DNA of 64,000 bases, taken from positions 356,743,628 through 356,807,627 of the forward strand of contig CM046879.1 in assembly GCA_025667525.1 (NCBI GenBank), written 5' to 3'. Numbering within the stretch: the first letter of the stretch is position 1; every line of letters starts with the position of its first letter. A program made the translations under genes and the position numbers. The DNA is from Glebionis coronaria (lineage: Eukaryota > Streptophyta > Magnoliopsida > Asterales > Asteraceae). Shown here piece by piece: positions 20,502 to 32,224 of the stretch. A model generated the notes under the pieces. The model saw only the letters and a list, made by a program, of their open reading frames with translations. It did not search any database and had not been told where the DNA came from.

Positions 20502-23500
20502 TGATGAGATGGCATTTATACATGATCTCATCGTTCTTTTCGGTGTTTAAATGCATAAAAATGTCATCAAAACACCATATATATACTTGTGTTTGTTTAC
20601 TTGTGTATTTTAGGTATGGATATCATGAAAAAGACAAAAGATCAAAAGAAACAAGGAAAAACGAACACGAGAAACGAAGCCGCACGATGAACCGGGCCCT
20701 AGTGTGTGATTTATTAAAGAAAAACCCTTGAAGACTTGAAGAAGTACAAGATTCACTTAATACCCTTTTATATTCATAATTACAAGTTTGGTCCCTTAAG
20801 TTTGTCAAAATGACAAAAAGGTCCTTCATCTTTGAAGAATTGGCAAATTTAGTCCCTCAACAAAACTAAATTGTCAATAATGGTCCCTCATGAAGTCAAA
20901 GTCCAATGAAGACCCTTGAAGTTCAAGAATATTACACTTTCTAGTCCTTTAAAAATGAATTAAATATCAAAAGGACTGAAGTTGTAAATAGACCAAAGTT
21001 ATAAAAGCCCTAAAATCCCTTTTGAAAAGTATTTTCGGCCAAACTCTAAATTCAAAAACTTCAAATACAAAGGGAAACGAGTTTACAAGCTGAATAACTT
21101 TGTATACACCTTTGGCCAAAGTTTGAGGACTAATGTTGTACAAACCAAACATTCAAATGATATTTGCGTCAAACACTTAACCAATCCACCAAAACCGGAT
21201 TAAATGAAGTTACTATTTACCCCAATAACCCCATCACTTAAAACAAAGGGTAAAATCAAATTACCCACACCCACGCTTAATTCATACACTCATAAACCTA
21301 TACCATGCTTGAACTCACTATCCCACTCACCAAGGACCCCACCCTCATTCACCCGTCCACCAATCACATGACACCCTCCTCTCCAAGAAATGACACGTGA
21401 CATGATCAACGTCCCACACTCGTTGCTTGTCCCCAAAGCTAAAATGAACAGTTAGGATGAATTCGACAGCTCATACAGATCAAACGTGTCTAGAAGGCCA
21501 AGGGCATTTTGGAGACTTCATAGCTAGGGTTTCTCATGTATTTTTGATTCTAGAATCGTCTATGTAGTCTATAAAAGGAGACCTCAACATGTGAGAGTCC
21601 CTTTGTTCCATATTTTAGCTAATTCCTTGTAATTCCTTTTTATGAAATAAAAGTTTGGTTTTCTGAAAATTGTGATTTCCCTTTTATGTTTTTGTAAACG
21701 TTTGGTGTTTGATTAGCTAAAGTCTGAGTTCCATTTCTCATTTGTTGGTTTTTGAGGAAAGATTTTAAGGATTAAAACTCTTGTTTTCAAAAATCAGATT
21801 TCATTGTTATTGGTTCACATTGGTGTTTTTTGTTCTTAGCAGGTACAAGGAAGCTAGTGCTTGTTTAGCTAGCACCTAAGCTCACACATCCCAAAGCATG
21901 GATGTATGTTTTGGAGGTGCACTTCTCTAAACTCTTTTCATTTTTTTGAATATTGCATGATTTTTGATGAATTTGAAAATTTGCTTGTGAATCTGTGATA
22001 TTGTTGTTTAATGGGTTATTTGAGGATTCTTTGTTGTTATTAAGTTGATTTGAGCTTGGTTTGTGGTTAAAATCTGAATAATCCTTTGAAAATTTGTTAT
22101 ATCAGATTATTAAGGGGTGTTTGGGTTAACTGCATATCCTTGATTTGTGTTGACTTGAGTAGGGATTGGTTTGTGCTGTTTGTTTGTTCTTGTTATTCTT
22201 GTGTTATTGGTTCAATATCTGCAAGCTTTGAGGGTTGAATCACCTAAATCCATCAAGAGATCTTAAAATCTGTTGTACTTGGTATTTTTGACTACAATTT
22301 TGGGGACACCTAGATCTAAGGGTAGACTAGGGATAACAAGTGTTAAATCTTAGTTAATACAACCAGGGAAATGAATTTAAGGGTTTGAAATTGGATTTGT
22401 GGTCATTTAGATCAGCAAAAGGGTTTTGGATATTCACTTTGTTCATCAGTAACTGTTTATGCTTTGATTTGTCATCTAATCATTGAATCAGTGTTTCAAA
22501 CAAGTTTATTTATGCTTATTGGACTTTATTATACCTTGTTTATGCATATGGTTCATTTTGGTTGGCTTATTCATCCTTAAACTACTTATTTGTTCATATT
22601 TGCTTATTTTAAAGGTCTGTATCATATCTGTGCACTGTTTGCTTATTCTGTGCTTATTTTCTTGGTGATTTTGTGATTTCTTGCTTGATATTGACTCCTT
22701 ATATCTCACTGGTTGTAAGGGTGCCTTTGTGTTTCATTGAATCTAAGTGAATCTCTCGTAAATCAACAGTCAAATAGTCAAAGTAGTGGGAACTCCTTTC
22801 CCCTGCTGCTAGCCACTGCTAGTGTTACTTCTTAAATAACTTATCAATAAGATGTTCTAGCTTATTTTAACTAGAAAAAACTTTAATTTTGTAATAGGTG
22901 TTCCTTATTAGACCCATTTGTTCATACTGGAGCATTTGGGTGGTTGACTTTAAGCTTTGACTAGAAAACCAACTCCTTTGACTTTTAAATAAGTTCTTAT
23001 CAGCTTATTCTGCTTATTTGGCTTGGTTTATTGAACTTTTCTTTATTTATTTGTCTTAATTAAGTCATTTAGAGTCTTTTGCAACTTGAATCAAGGTCTG
23101 AGGTGGTCTAGAACTCCAAGTCGACTAATTTGTCTTTTAGTGAAATTTTACTTTGCTTATTTCTGACTTATTGTTTGACCCTATTGAAAATTTCTTTTCA
23201 CAGATCTCTTAGGCATCTCAAAAGAAGGTTTTGTGTCAAATTAGAGCTTATGACATTGGCTTATAGCTTAATGGGCCAAAAAGCCCATTAAGAATAAGTT
23301 GTTGTTAAATTAAGCTATGATAAGCTCACATTTAGCTTTTGGGCCTTCAGACTTTTGTGTTTAGAATTGGATTTTAAGCTAGACTAGTGATTTTCATCTT
23401 ATTTGGTTAAGTTTCATCTTTATGGGCCAAAAAGCCCAATAAGTTGGACTGTTTTGGATTTTAGCCCATTTGGGGGCCCAATAGGGGTATTTTGGTAATT

Positions 23501-24266
23501 TCACTTCCATTTTCTATTTATTTAGGTTAAAATAATCTAGTTTGCATGTTTTTAGAAATTTTTATAATTTTTGGATTTTCAATATTATTTTATTATTAAA
23601 TTTCATTTTTAATATTTTTGCAACTTTTACATTTTTTCTTAGGTCAAATAGATTAAGTTAGGATCTTTAAAACTATCGGATTAATTTTCTCATCATTTTA
23701 TTAATTTTTAGAATTATTTTAAGATTTTAATAGTTTTTAATCATTTAAAAATAGTTTTCCTTAGTTTAAAATTTCATAAAAATAGTTTTTAGTCTAATTG
23801 AGTAATTCTAGAGTTTTACAAAGTGAAAAATCTTTATTTGGGCTTTTTATTAATTATTTGGATATTTAGGGCTTTAATTAGAATTTAAAAATTAATATTT
23901 AATTAATTAAAAGGTTTGAAAAAGTTTTGATCATTTGTAAACTCTTAGTTTATTTTAACTGATTTTTGGTAATGTTTTGGGAATTTTTAGAATTAATTTT
24001 TATTTTGTCACTTTTTACGGTTTTTAATTTAGCCGTCGTAGTAATAATTTTAACGTATCCGTCATTCTCTTTTCTCACCCTTTCTTTTTTCATATTAATC
24101 CAAAATCATTACGAATTATTCACACACATATACCTCCTTGAAAAACGAACTTTGAACTTATTTGGGTCATTAGTGCTTGATTTTCCTAAATCATCACTTG
24201 ATACTTACCGCTTTTACGCCTTTTTCTTAAAAGGTCGTATTTTACTACAATCACAACACTAAATCA
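20502..24266 (+). repeat. 3' LTR of G2 (3.8 kb)
   Basis: Starts TGATGAGATGG after the purine tract and ends AATCA, followed by CTTAGCACCA, which resembles a worn TGGCACCA primer site. The last ~1 kb matches 54823-55790, which precedes a real PBS, so the right end is sound. TATA box at 21570-21577, then an AATAAAA-like signal near 21648. AT-rich, with stretches repeating GCCCATTAAG and TTTGGGCC near 23260-23480. Frames at 22483-22668 and 23966-24262 are low complexity. Confidence 0.75.
21570..21577 (+). promoter_or_regulatory. Likely TATA box of the G2 LTR
   Basis: TATAAAAG about 1.07 kb from the LTR start, with ATGAAATAAAAG some 70 bases downstream as a possible polyadenylation signal. Confidence 0.6.
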
Positions 24267-24281
24267 CTTAGCACCAAAATT

Positions 24282-26184
24282 TGAAAGAAAATAAAAAGAG
24301 GGAAGAAAAGTGAACCTGCCTTGCTTTACTTCCTAGCAAGGCCAACAATGCTTCCTTGGACTTGGCCAACAACTAGGCTCAAGCCAAGGAGTCTTGAGTG
24401 GACTAAAATAGACCCCTTAACAACAACAGTTAAGGGAAATGCCAAAGAAGGCTTATGCTCTTGGATCGTGATGGAACAAACAAGAACAAACAGCCTTGAA
24501 TCTTGATAAACTAACACCACAAGCAGGCCTATGGTATGAGTTAACCAAAACTCAAGGGGTTAGAACAATAGCAGTATAATAATGAAAATAAGAACAAGAA
24601 AATTAAGACAGATTTCTTCCAAATGTTTGTCCCCACCCTTGAGCTTTCCCAAACTACGACCTCACTTCTCCTTGATAATCTCCTTATCAGGGAGGTATGA
24701 TCAATCAATGGCTAAAAAAACTCAATGTTGAACCCAACTTTTTGGAAAAATCAAATTTTTGAAAACTTTGAAACACACTTGCACAATTCTTAAAACAAAA
24801 CTTTGAAATTTCAAAACCACAAACTTAGAACATTAATAACAGGTAAATAAAGGTGGCATTTGGAATTCGTCAACAAAATCACACACTTTTTCATTAACTA
24901 TAAAACAAGGCTTTACAGATTTGTGACCAAAGAAAACCAAGAACAAAGCTAAATGTTGTGAGCTAATGGCTTTATATAGAGCCTTACAAGTATAAAATGC
25001 TGAAAATAAAGTAGAAACCCTAGTGCTTGAAGTTCCAATAATACCCTTGAATTTTGAATATCCTTTGACTGCATTTGCCTTTGAAGCTGATACATGTGAG
25101 TAAATTTTGTTGTGTAGTGATCTTGGACGTCCATTTGTGCTTAGGAATGAAGCATGAGTATGGGGCGTTGATATGCTGGCAACTCTTGTCCTCTTCTCAA
25201 AAGTATGTAGCAGGGGAGTTAACATGTTACCATAGGAGTGATGATGTGGCAGGTTTATGGGTTGGTTTTGTTAATTAGACCCTTAATCATTAATCTGGAA
25301 GAGATTAGGGCCTAATTTTATGTGATTAGTAAAAACCCAATTTGGTGTTCTTAGCTGATGAACACACATTTGATCTTGTTTTGGGTTTAAATGGGTTTTT
25401 AGCGCGAGTTTATAATTTAATTAACTCTTGAAAAGTTAATTAATATAAACGGGTGAGTAGATGGTAAGGTGGAAGCAGGGAGTGTTGTGATTGGTTGTGG
25501 GGAGTGAGTGGGGCACATGGCAGAGTGGTATTGGTTTAGGTTACTTTGGCTGTCTCACAAGTTCAACCCCTCCCTTTCTTTCTTGTTGTCATTTGAAGTT
25601 TAACATCCCTAACAAACAAATTTCTTTGTATTTAATGTTTTGTTTTTTGCATTTTGGCCACAAAACTTTTCAGAAAGTTTTATCAAGGACTTGTTTTGCC
25701 ATTTGATGATATTTGAAGGACCAAACTTGACATTTCTTCATATTTTGAGGTCTTCACTTGTATTCTTGTCTTCATGGAGACTAAATAAGACAAGTCTTCA
25801 AATTTGAAGGACCAATGTTGCTAATTCTTCAAAGTTGAGGGTCCTTTTAGTAAATTTGACAAACTTTAAGGACCAAACTTGTATTTATGAATATACAAGG
25901 GTTTAAAGTGTCAATTATTCAATTATGAAGGACCCTTCTAGTACAATCTTCAATTCTTCAAGGTCTTTTCTTGGAAAATCAACTCTAGGGCCCGGTTCAT
26001 TGTGCACGTTCTTTTCCCGTGTTTGTTTTTGATTGATTCTTGTGATCTTTTGTCATTTTCTCAATATCCGTATCTAAAATACACATTGAGCAAACACAAG
26101 CATATATATGGCACTTTTTATGAGATTTTAACCATTTTAACCCCATTTTGAACGATAAGACTATGTATAAAAGCAGTCTCATCA
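24282..26184 (-). repeat. Inverted LTR related to the G2 LTR
   Basis: Reading leftwards from TGATGAGACTGC at 26184, the first ~900 bp parallel the start of the G2 LTR: shared landmarks are TGAACCGGGCCCTAG, ACAAGTTTGGTCC and a TATA box (24971-24978) 1.2 kb from the start. Downstream of TATA the two LTRs no longer align by eye, and this one ends TTTCA at 24282, meeting the other LTR tail to tail. No PPT lies outside 26184, so this looks like a solo LTR or a 5' LTR with its interior lost. Confidence 0.65.
24971..24978 (-). promoter_or_regulatory. Likely TATA box of the inverted LTR
   Basis: Minus-strand TATATAAA, placed like the TATA box of the G2 LTR. Confidence 0.55.
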
Positions 26185-26302
26185 ACGGTATTGTTGCAAA
26201 TGACAATAGAAAATGAAAATTTATTCCCTCTAACAGAAGATAAATTCAGAATTCAACAGTATAAGATAAGGGATAATGGTATTCATGCAATTACTGTAAA
26301 CC

Positions 26303-28090
26303 ATGGAAGCAAGAGGAATTATAATGTGTAAACGGTGTATTTTGCACCATATAGGTAATTGTCTATCTACATGTCGCAAGTATGGACTAGCTGGATGTCG
26401 AGTTGCTGAAGGAAGGACAAGGAATGTAGTTATAGGGATTAGTGTTCCTGGAATAGTGAAATGTTTTCATCGTGGTAAAAAGAGTATGGGTAAAGAAACT
26501 GTTTAGATAATGGAAATCAATAGGTAAGGAATGTTTTTGTTATTACAGCCTATATTTTAGGAAATGCTGATAGGTCTTGAGATTTAGATGTTGTAATTTG
26601 CATATTCTTATTTGATAATCATTGAGTTAGCCTATTGTTTGAATAATATATCCGATAAAATTTAAAGATGTTAGATTTAGTTGACCTAAGGATGATGAAT
26701 CAGCAAGAATTAGCGATTAGTTGAAATGAGAAATTAACCGATGGAAATATTGTTAATAATTAATTTTATAATAAGAAGATATTTTCTGGACATACAAAAT
26801 TAGGTGATATCGCACATTTAACTGAACTAGGATTGTGTTGGGAATTGTTGGAATGAGGATGAACGTTGTAGGCTATGATAAGTAAAGGTGGAAGTGATTG
26901 GTTTAAAATTTTGCTGAGAAATGAATACCGATTAGAAGAATTAATAAATGAAATTTCTATTCAAGGATTTTATTTGGTCAAAGATGAGAAGGTATACAGG
27001 AGGAAACTGTAATATGTCGTATTCTCAGTGCACTTCATCAGTAATAGTCTAAAGGAAATGAGAAGACGTGTTCGTATTCAAGAGTATTTCGCAATTTTTC
27101 TACGGAATTGTAGAGTTCACCGTCGTCTTTTGAAATGATGTTTTGTGTTGGCTTAGTATTGGAAGCTATGTAAGATTCTTGTATCCTTTGTCATTTGATA
27201 TTGTTAGGAAATTGAGGATGGTTATTTGATCAATTGTAATAATTGGTGAATGAGACAACACAGCTAGTCTAATAAAACTGGAAGGGTAAGTCATAAGAAA
27301 CATAGTATTGAAAGCAAGAGAAACAGAATGGATGTTTTGGGGATAACATGATTGCTATGACTTTGAACAAATTGATTACCAAGAATCGGTATCCATTACT
27401 GATGATTGATATTTTGTTTGGACAATAGTAAAGAGAAGTAAGAAAAGTGATTGATAAAATTTATGAAATTGTTAAGGAAAGAGGAATGGTGTGTGAAATT
27501 CTTTGGATATGAATTTTTACTGGAGCTAGTGCATATTCTGGAATGTGTAATTTATAGCTGAAGTATTCGTGAAAATCTTATCCAGATTGAAGCGATTAAG
27601 GATTTGTCGATACCGACGAAGCCGACTGAAGCTTGTTAATTCCTTTCTCTAAGCTGGGTATTATCGAAGGTTTATCGAAAGGTTTTCACTGATTGTTGAA
27701 CCAATGATTAAGCTGACAAAGAAGAACTAAATGTGTGAAGCCCATTCACGCATCCAAGTTATAGTTTTGGATCTGATCTTCGTTAGATAAGGGAGTTGTT
27801 TATGAACGCTGAGGATAGGTTGAGTTATGTGCCCGTATTGTCAGTATCGGAGGAATCTGAAGAGTTTATAGATCTGTGGTGCTGATATCTCAACATTATT
27901 AAATGATAGGAGAAAGTGATAAGTGGTGTGTTGACTTATTTAGAGAAGTATAAGGAAGGGGAGTTATATAATTTTGAGTTTCGACGATGTGGTACCTATT
28001 TTGGAACTGTGAAATATTACTTGTATGGAATCAAGTATGTAGTAATTAAGAATAATAAAGGTTTACTCATATTTAACATCTGGGAATTTC
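26303..28090 (+). pseudogene. Highly decayed chromovirus (Tekay/Del-like) gag-pol remnant (D)
   Basis: No long frame survives, but colinear fragments are recognisable. At 26330-26480 there are knuckle-like CKRCILHHIGNC and CFHRGKKSMG (second knuckle with one Cys lost). At 27360-27425 the frame reads ELNK-like NKLITKNRYPLLMIDILF, the RT N-terminal motif of gypsy elements. At 27585-27720 it reads IEAIKDLSIPTKPTEA and then a SLSW...YRK stretch, the connection between RT and RNase H. At 28020-28110 it reads GIKYVVIKNNKGLLI, like the RNase H 'DHKSL' segment. The order matches a Ty3/gypsy pol. Very many stops and shifts suggest an old insertion. Boundaries are approximate and no LTRs are identified. 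Confidence 0.62.
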
Positions 28091-28112
28091 AATAGAGATG
28101 TGTAAAAGATTA

Positions 28113-29726
28113 TGTAGACACTAGAATAGGGGGGGGGGGGGTTGAATAGTTTCTTATTGATTTATCTCCTAATTAAAATTCCTTTCAATTAGGTGAGTGC
28201 CAAAACTATCTTTTACTTGAAATCAAGTTGCATAATGATTAGGTTCAATTCTAATGCATTAACAATAAGTAATAAGTGTAATGATGTTGTATGTAAGTAA
28301 TGAGTAAGGAAAGAAAAAACCTAGTAGGAATACACCAAGATTTATAGTGGTTCAACAAAGAGGCTCTATCCTCGTTCCTACTCCACTCCTCGAGTACACC
28401 TTACTCGATATTTCCATTTTATCCACAATCTCCCTTCTTGGCGGAGAAAACCTTACAACGTCGCTTACATTATTTTCCGACACTAAGCTAAATGTCGAGA
28501 CCTAATCTTAGCTAGGACCAATCTACACAACGTCGCCCACTTCACCATTTTACGACACAAGGCTAGATGTCGAGTTCTAATCCAAAGCTAGAACCAATCT
28601 TCACAACATTGCCTACTTCACCATTTTATGACACAAGGCTAGATGTCGAGTTCTATCTAAAGATAGAACCAATCTTCACGACTCTTCACTTTGAAGCTAA
28701 GTGAGAACTTCACACAACACAACTACACATCACTTTATAGTTCAGTCAGAACTCAGAAGACACAACCACATCACTTTATAGTTTAGTGAGAACTAACACA
28801 ACTTATTACAACTCAACTAAAAATATACAAGTACACACATGTAGCTTGGATCTACACTACACAAATCCAAGCACAACATATGCAAAGGATTTACAATACT
28901 CCAATCCAAGTATTTACACATAGCTTGGATGAACACAACTAGTCCAAGTATTCGCAAATACATTGGATCTACACAAGACACAAATAAACAAATGATGAAC
29001 ATGACTAGATCTTTAGGAAAGGATGATCTTCATCAATGCTTCATCTGTAATCACATCACAAGTGTGTGAGTGATCTTCTCTTTGGACAATGTAAAGAAGG
29101 TGATAAAGAAGATAATCATAAGTAAACATACTTAACACATTAAGTGATCATTTACAAATGACTAGGATTATATAGGAGAAAGAAGGCTGAAAGAGATGTC
29201 CAAAAAGGGTTAATGAAAATGCAGATTTGATCCACTATTTATAGAAGACAAATGCCAACCGCTGTCTGGGGGCGGTTTCTTAACTACCCAGGCGGTTCCT
29301 TATCGATAGGGAACCGCGTAGGCACTTAAGGAACCACGGAGTGTAGACTCCGCTCCTTTTTGTCTTTTAGTGAATTTGAAATATCTGAGGCTGTTTAAAC
29401 CTTCAAAGGATATTCTTATCGCATTTGGAATATCCCATATTCAAATTTACATTTTCATTTTAATAAAACATTTTCTTAAAAATAAAGTTTATTAAAAATC
29501 TTTTGTTACATTTGACAAAAGTGAGTTTTAAGGCTAATCACTTTTATGATCACTAAGAATGATTAAGATATGTTAGTGTAATGATTATTACCTTGATGAT
29601 AGTGTTTGTTAGATAATTCGTTTTATGATTGTGTTTGACAATAAATGTCTTTGTAATTGTCGTGATCAAAACTAAGAAAGATTAATTAATACTAACAATG
29701 TTTTTAGGCATTGCTTTGCATTAACA
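28113..29726 (-). repeat. L2: LTR related to the L1 LTR
   Basis: TGTTAATGCAAAG at 29726 to TCTACA at 28113 in element orientation, 1614 bp, followed outside 29726 by AATCTCCCTCTTTTT, the PPT on the minus strand. It shares with L1 the CTCGAGTACACCTTACTCGA segment, the ACAACGTCGC repeats, a palindrome module and the TATA box. A run of 13 G lies at 28129-28141. It is therefore the 3' LTR of a minus-strand L1 relative whose interior is cut short by G3. Frame 28817-29002 has no domain. Confidence 0.8.
29292..29317. repeat. Palindrome module, copy 8 (L2 LTR)
   Basis: GCGGTTCCTTAT - CG - ATAGGGAACCGC, with further arms on both sides (GGCGGTTTCTTAA before, TTAAGGAACC after). As in L1 it sits some 55 bp upstream of a TATAAATAG-like box (29235-29243, minus). 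Confidence 0.8.
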
Positions 29727-29967
29727 ATCTCCCTCTTTTTGATTACGACAAACTATAAACTCATTTACATAAAATACAAGTTTATTCGAATTATTAACGA
29801 GTTTATCACTATCATATCTTCCCCTTTATCGAAGCAAAAAGGTTAGCACAAGTCTTTGAAGAAGAAAAGAACCAGACTTTGCTAGTAGCTCCCCTTTGGT
29901 GCTTACTCCCCTTGATTGGGACACCAAGTAAATGAGCTAAGGTGACATGCTACACAAAGGTTAGTGA
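29727..29967 (-). other. PPT and short interior remnant of L2
   Basis: Starts with the polypurine tract (minus AAAAAGAGGGAGATT, 29727-29741). It contains further tracts at about 29820, 29889 and 29906 and a segment matching L1 5200-5600 (GACACCAA...GAGCTA). It ends where the G3 LTR begins. Confidence 0.65.
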
Positions 29968-30547
29968 TGATGTATAGTCCCCAACCGGGTCATGAACCTG
30001 GCCCACGGGTACTACCCGTATCCGGCCCATCACGAATGAGTTGGATAATTGTTATTTCAGCTTATGGGCTTGAATTAATAGTGGCCGCATAAGATGTGTG
30101 CGGCCCACGACCCGGCACGGCTGGAACAGGGTTAGACAGAATCACAATCCTATCGGTATTGGGATTTGCCTAAAAGAATATGATATATACTCACCATAAT
30201 TAGAAGATAACAATCATGCTAATTATGATGATTATCTTATACTTGGGGTCGAAGTAACGGTGAGCCCATTAGGGTGTCACTGCCTATATAAGGAACCTCC
30301 AAGGGTTCCACAAAGGTATTACTTTCTCCATACTCTCAACTCACAATCGATTTCTAACCCTAGCTGATTACCTACTCTTACGTCAGAGTCTAATCGTGGG
30401 ATACACTCCCACGGTAAGCCTAACACGTGTTGCTTTAGTGTGAAGGATCTCAGCAAGTTATTCACTTGGTGAAAGAGCCAGAGCCCAGCCTACCTGAATT
30501 AAGCCTATTTCGGGTATAGCAAGGATCATCCAACTTTTGTGTCAACA
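29968..30547 (+). repeat. 5' LTR of Tat-like element G3
   Basis: About 580 bp, from TGATGTATAG (start could be three bases earlier) to TCAACA, directly before a TGGCGCC primer site. TATA box TATATAA at 30285-30291. GC content is clearly higher than its surroundings, matching the G3 gag that follows. No 3' partner in the window. Confidence 0.75.
30285..30291 (+). promoter_or_regulatory. Likely TATA box of the G3 LTR
   Basis: TATATAA in TGCCTATATAAGGAACC, about 320 bases after the LTR start and 265 before the PBS. Confidence 0.6.
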
Positions 30548-30549
30548 AG

Positions 30550-30567
30550 TGGCGCCATCCGTGTGAC
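30550..30567 (+). other. Primer-binding site of G3
   Basis: TGGCGCCATCCGTGTGAC, two bases after the LTR. The TGGCGCC start is typical of Tat/Athila. Which tRNA pairs with the remainder I cannot settle by eye. Confidence 0.8.
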
Positions 30568-30607
30568 CCAAACACTAAGCTAGAACCTCAATCAACGACC
30601 TCTTTTA

Positions 30608-32224
30608 ATGACGAAGGAACACCCGCAAGGGAATTCCAGGAACACGAATCCTGCGCACCGGAAGTCCACGGGGGATGGGATACTCATCTCCACCCAGTCC
30701 CCTGGCAGCCAAACTGGCGGACCGAATAACCGAAACAATTTTCAGCCTTTTGGTGGTGCAGGTACGTCCGGTAATACTCCACCACCAACAATTACTATGG
30801 ATATTCCTGATCCGGGGAGTGCGCCTAAGGCCCCTAACAAGGAGCCGCATAGGACATTAATCGAGACAGAATTAGAAGTGGAACCACTTAGTGACGAAGA
30901 CCTCGCACGTGTTCTCACGCAGAACTTTGACACGATCATCCCGGGTATCGCGTCAAGGTTAAACCTAGTAAGGAACCTCCAATCTAGGCTCAACTTTGGC
31001 AGGACCGCGTCTGGAACATCTCCTCAAATTCAAAAGAGGAAGAGGGCATGCCCGCAGGAACGAACCCCCTTGAGGAAAACCCTCAACCTCGGAATGTGTT
31101 CGAACGCATAGGGGATCGCGTTATGGAGGAATTACTACAATCCCGTGAGGAAGGAGATAGGTCCGACTGCTCTACCGAACGCCCGGTGTTGGAATCGACC
31201 AGGAACAATCGCTGCACCAGCGTGTGGGATAGGATGAATAGTGGGAAGAAAGCTCCTAGTTCTTCTCACAAAAGTGTTCCTCAACCGAGAAGCGGGGCAC
31301 CGCCCCCTCCTCCTGGCCCTTCGGGGTCGGATTCGGATGACCATCCCCCCAAGCGTCGCCGAACTAGGTATACTCCCCACCATCATCCGACGATGAGGGA
31401 TACTATGATGATCCCTACTATCAGAACGAGGAGGGGGATCTCTCCCGTCAATGGTGCGACAACAGATAAGATGCCTTCACTCTCCGCATACGAAACTACT
31501 CTGAGGAAAAGAAGCGTCATATGCCGGCGTATGTTAAAACCTATGTTGGGTCTGGTGATCCTGATGATCACCTAAAGATATTTGATACACAGGCGAAAAT
31601 TGAACGATGGTTGATGCCTATATGGTGCCAGATGTTCAACTCGACCTTGATTGGCAATGCCCGAGATTGGTTTGAAAGGCTCCCTTCCCGAAGCATTGAT
31701 AGCTTTGGCGAACTACGCACTGCGTTCAAAAACAATTATACTCAGAGAAAGAAATATAATAGGGATCCGGTCTCATTAGCAACCGTCAAGCAGCGGCCCG
31801 GAGAGTCTACGGAGGACTTCACGGAACGTTTCAATGACGAGTGCACGCGCACAAAAACGATGCCAGAGCTCCTAAAAATTTCTGATTACATGCATGCCAT
31901 AATGGACAAGGATATAATTAGGCGCCTCAATGACAAGCGACCGGAGAGATATGACGACCTCATGGAAAGGGTCAGAAACTTTGTAGAAGGAGAAACCACG
32001 GTAGCCGCGGAATATCCTACAAAGGGAAACCATAGCTATCGATCGAACGACCAGCCCAAGAGGAAATCAGAGGGCCAAAGCACCCAAGGAAACAGAAGGA
32101 GCTCGGATTACAAGAGTCGGAATAAAGGAGGGCGGTTGGATGACAAATTCACCCCTCTAAAGATGACTTACCGGGACATACTGTTGAAGGAGGGGGCGAA
32201 CTTCCCAAGGCCTCCCCCAATGAC
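30608..32224 (+). pseudogene. Ty3/gypsy Tat-like gag (G3), frameshifted and truncated
   Basis: ATG at 30608, 40 bases past the PBS. The product passes through three frames: 30608-~31090, ~31050-31370 and ~31375-32224, so at least two indels, plus an in-frame TAA near 31467. The N-terminal part is Pro/Gly-rich with an acidic LSDEDLARVL helix, then a Pro-Pro-rich hinge and basic PPKRRRTRY. The capsid-like domain begins near 31521 (MPAYVKTYVGSGDPDDHLKIF) and includes IGNARDWFERLP and RPGESTEDFTERFNDEC. A basic tail ends in YRDILLKEGANFP. Homology stops near 32224, where C2 begins, before any knuckle or protease. Gag would form particles; this copy cannot. Confidence 0.82.

Noticed and set aside
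24326..25278. Frames of 60-130 residues (e.g. 24833-25225 minus) considered as a host gene between the G2 LTR and remnant D
   Set aside because: They lie within the inverted LTR, overlap each other on both strands and carry no domain.
28129..28141. Run of 13 G as an assembly gap or polypurine tract
   Set aside because: It lies at the inner end of the L2 LTR, where L1 has a shorter G6 run in the same place; a slipped homopolymer is simpler, and it is on the wrong side for a PPT.
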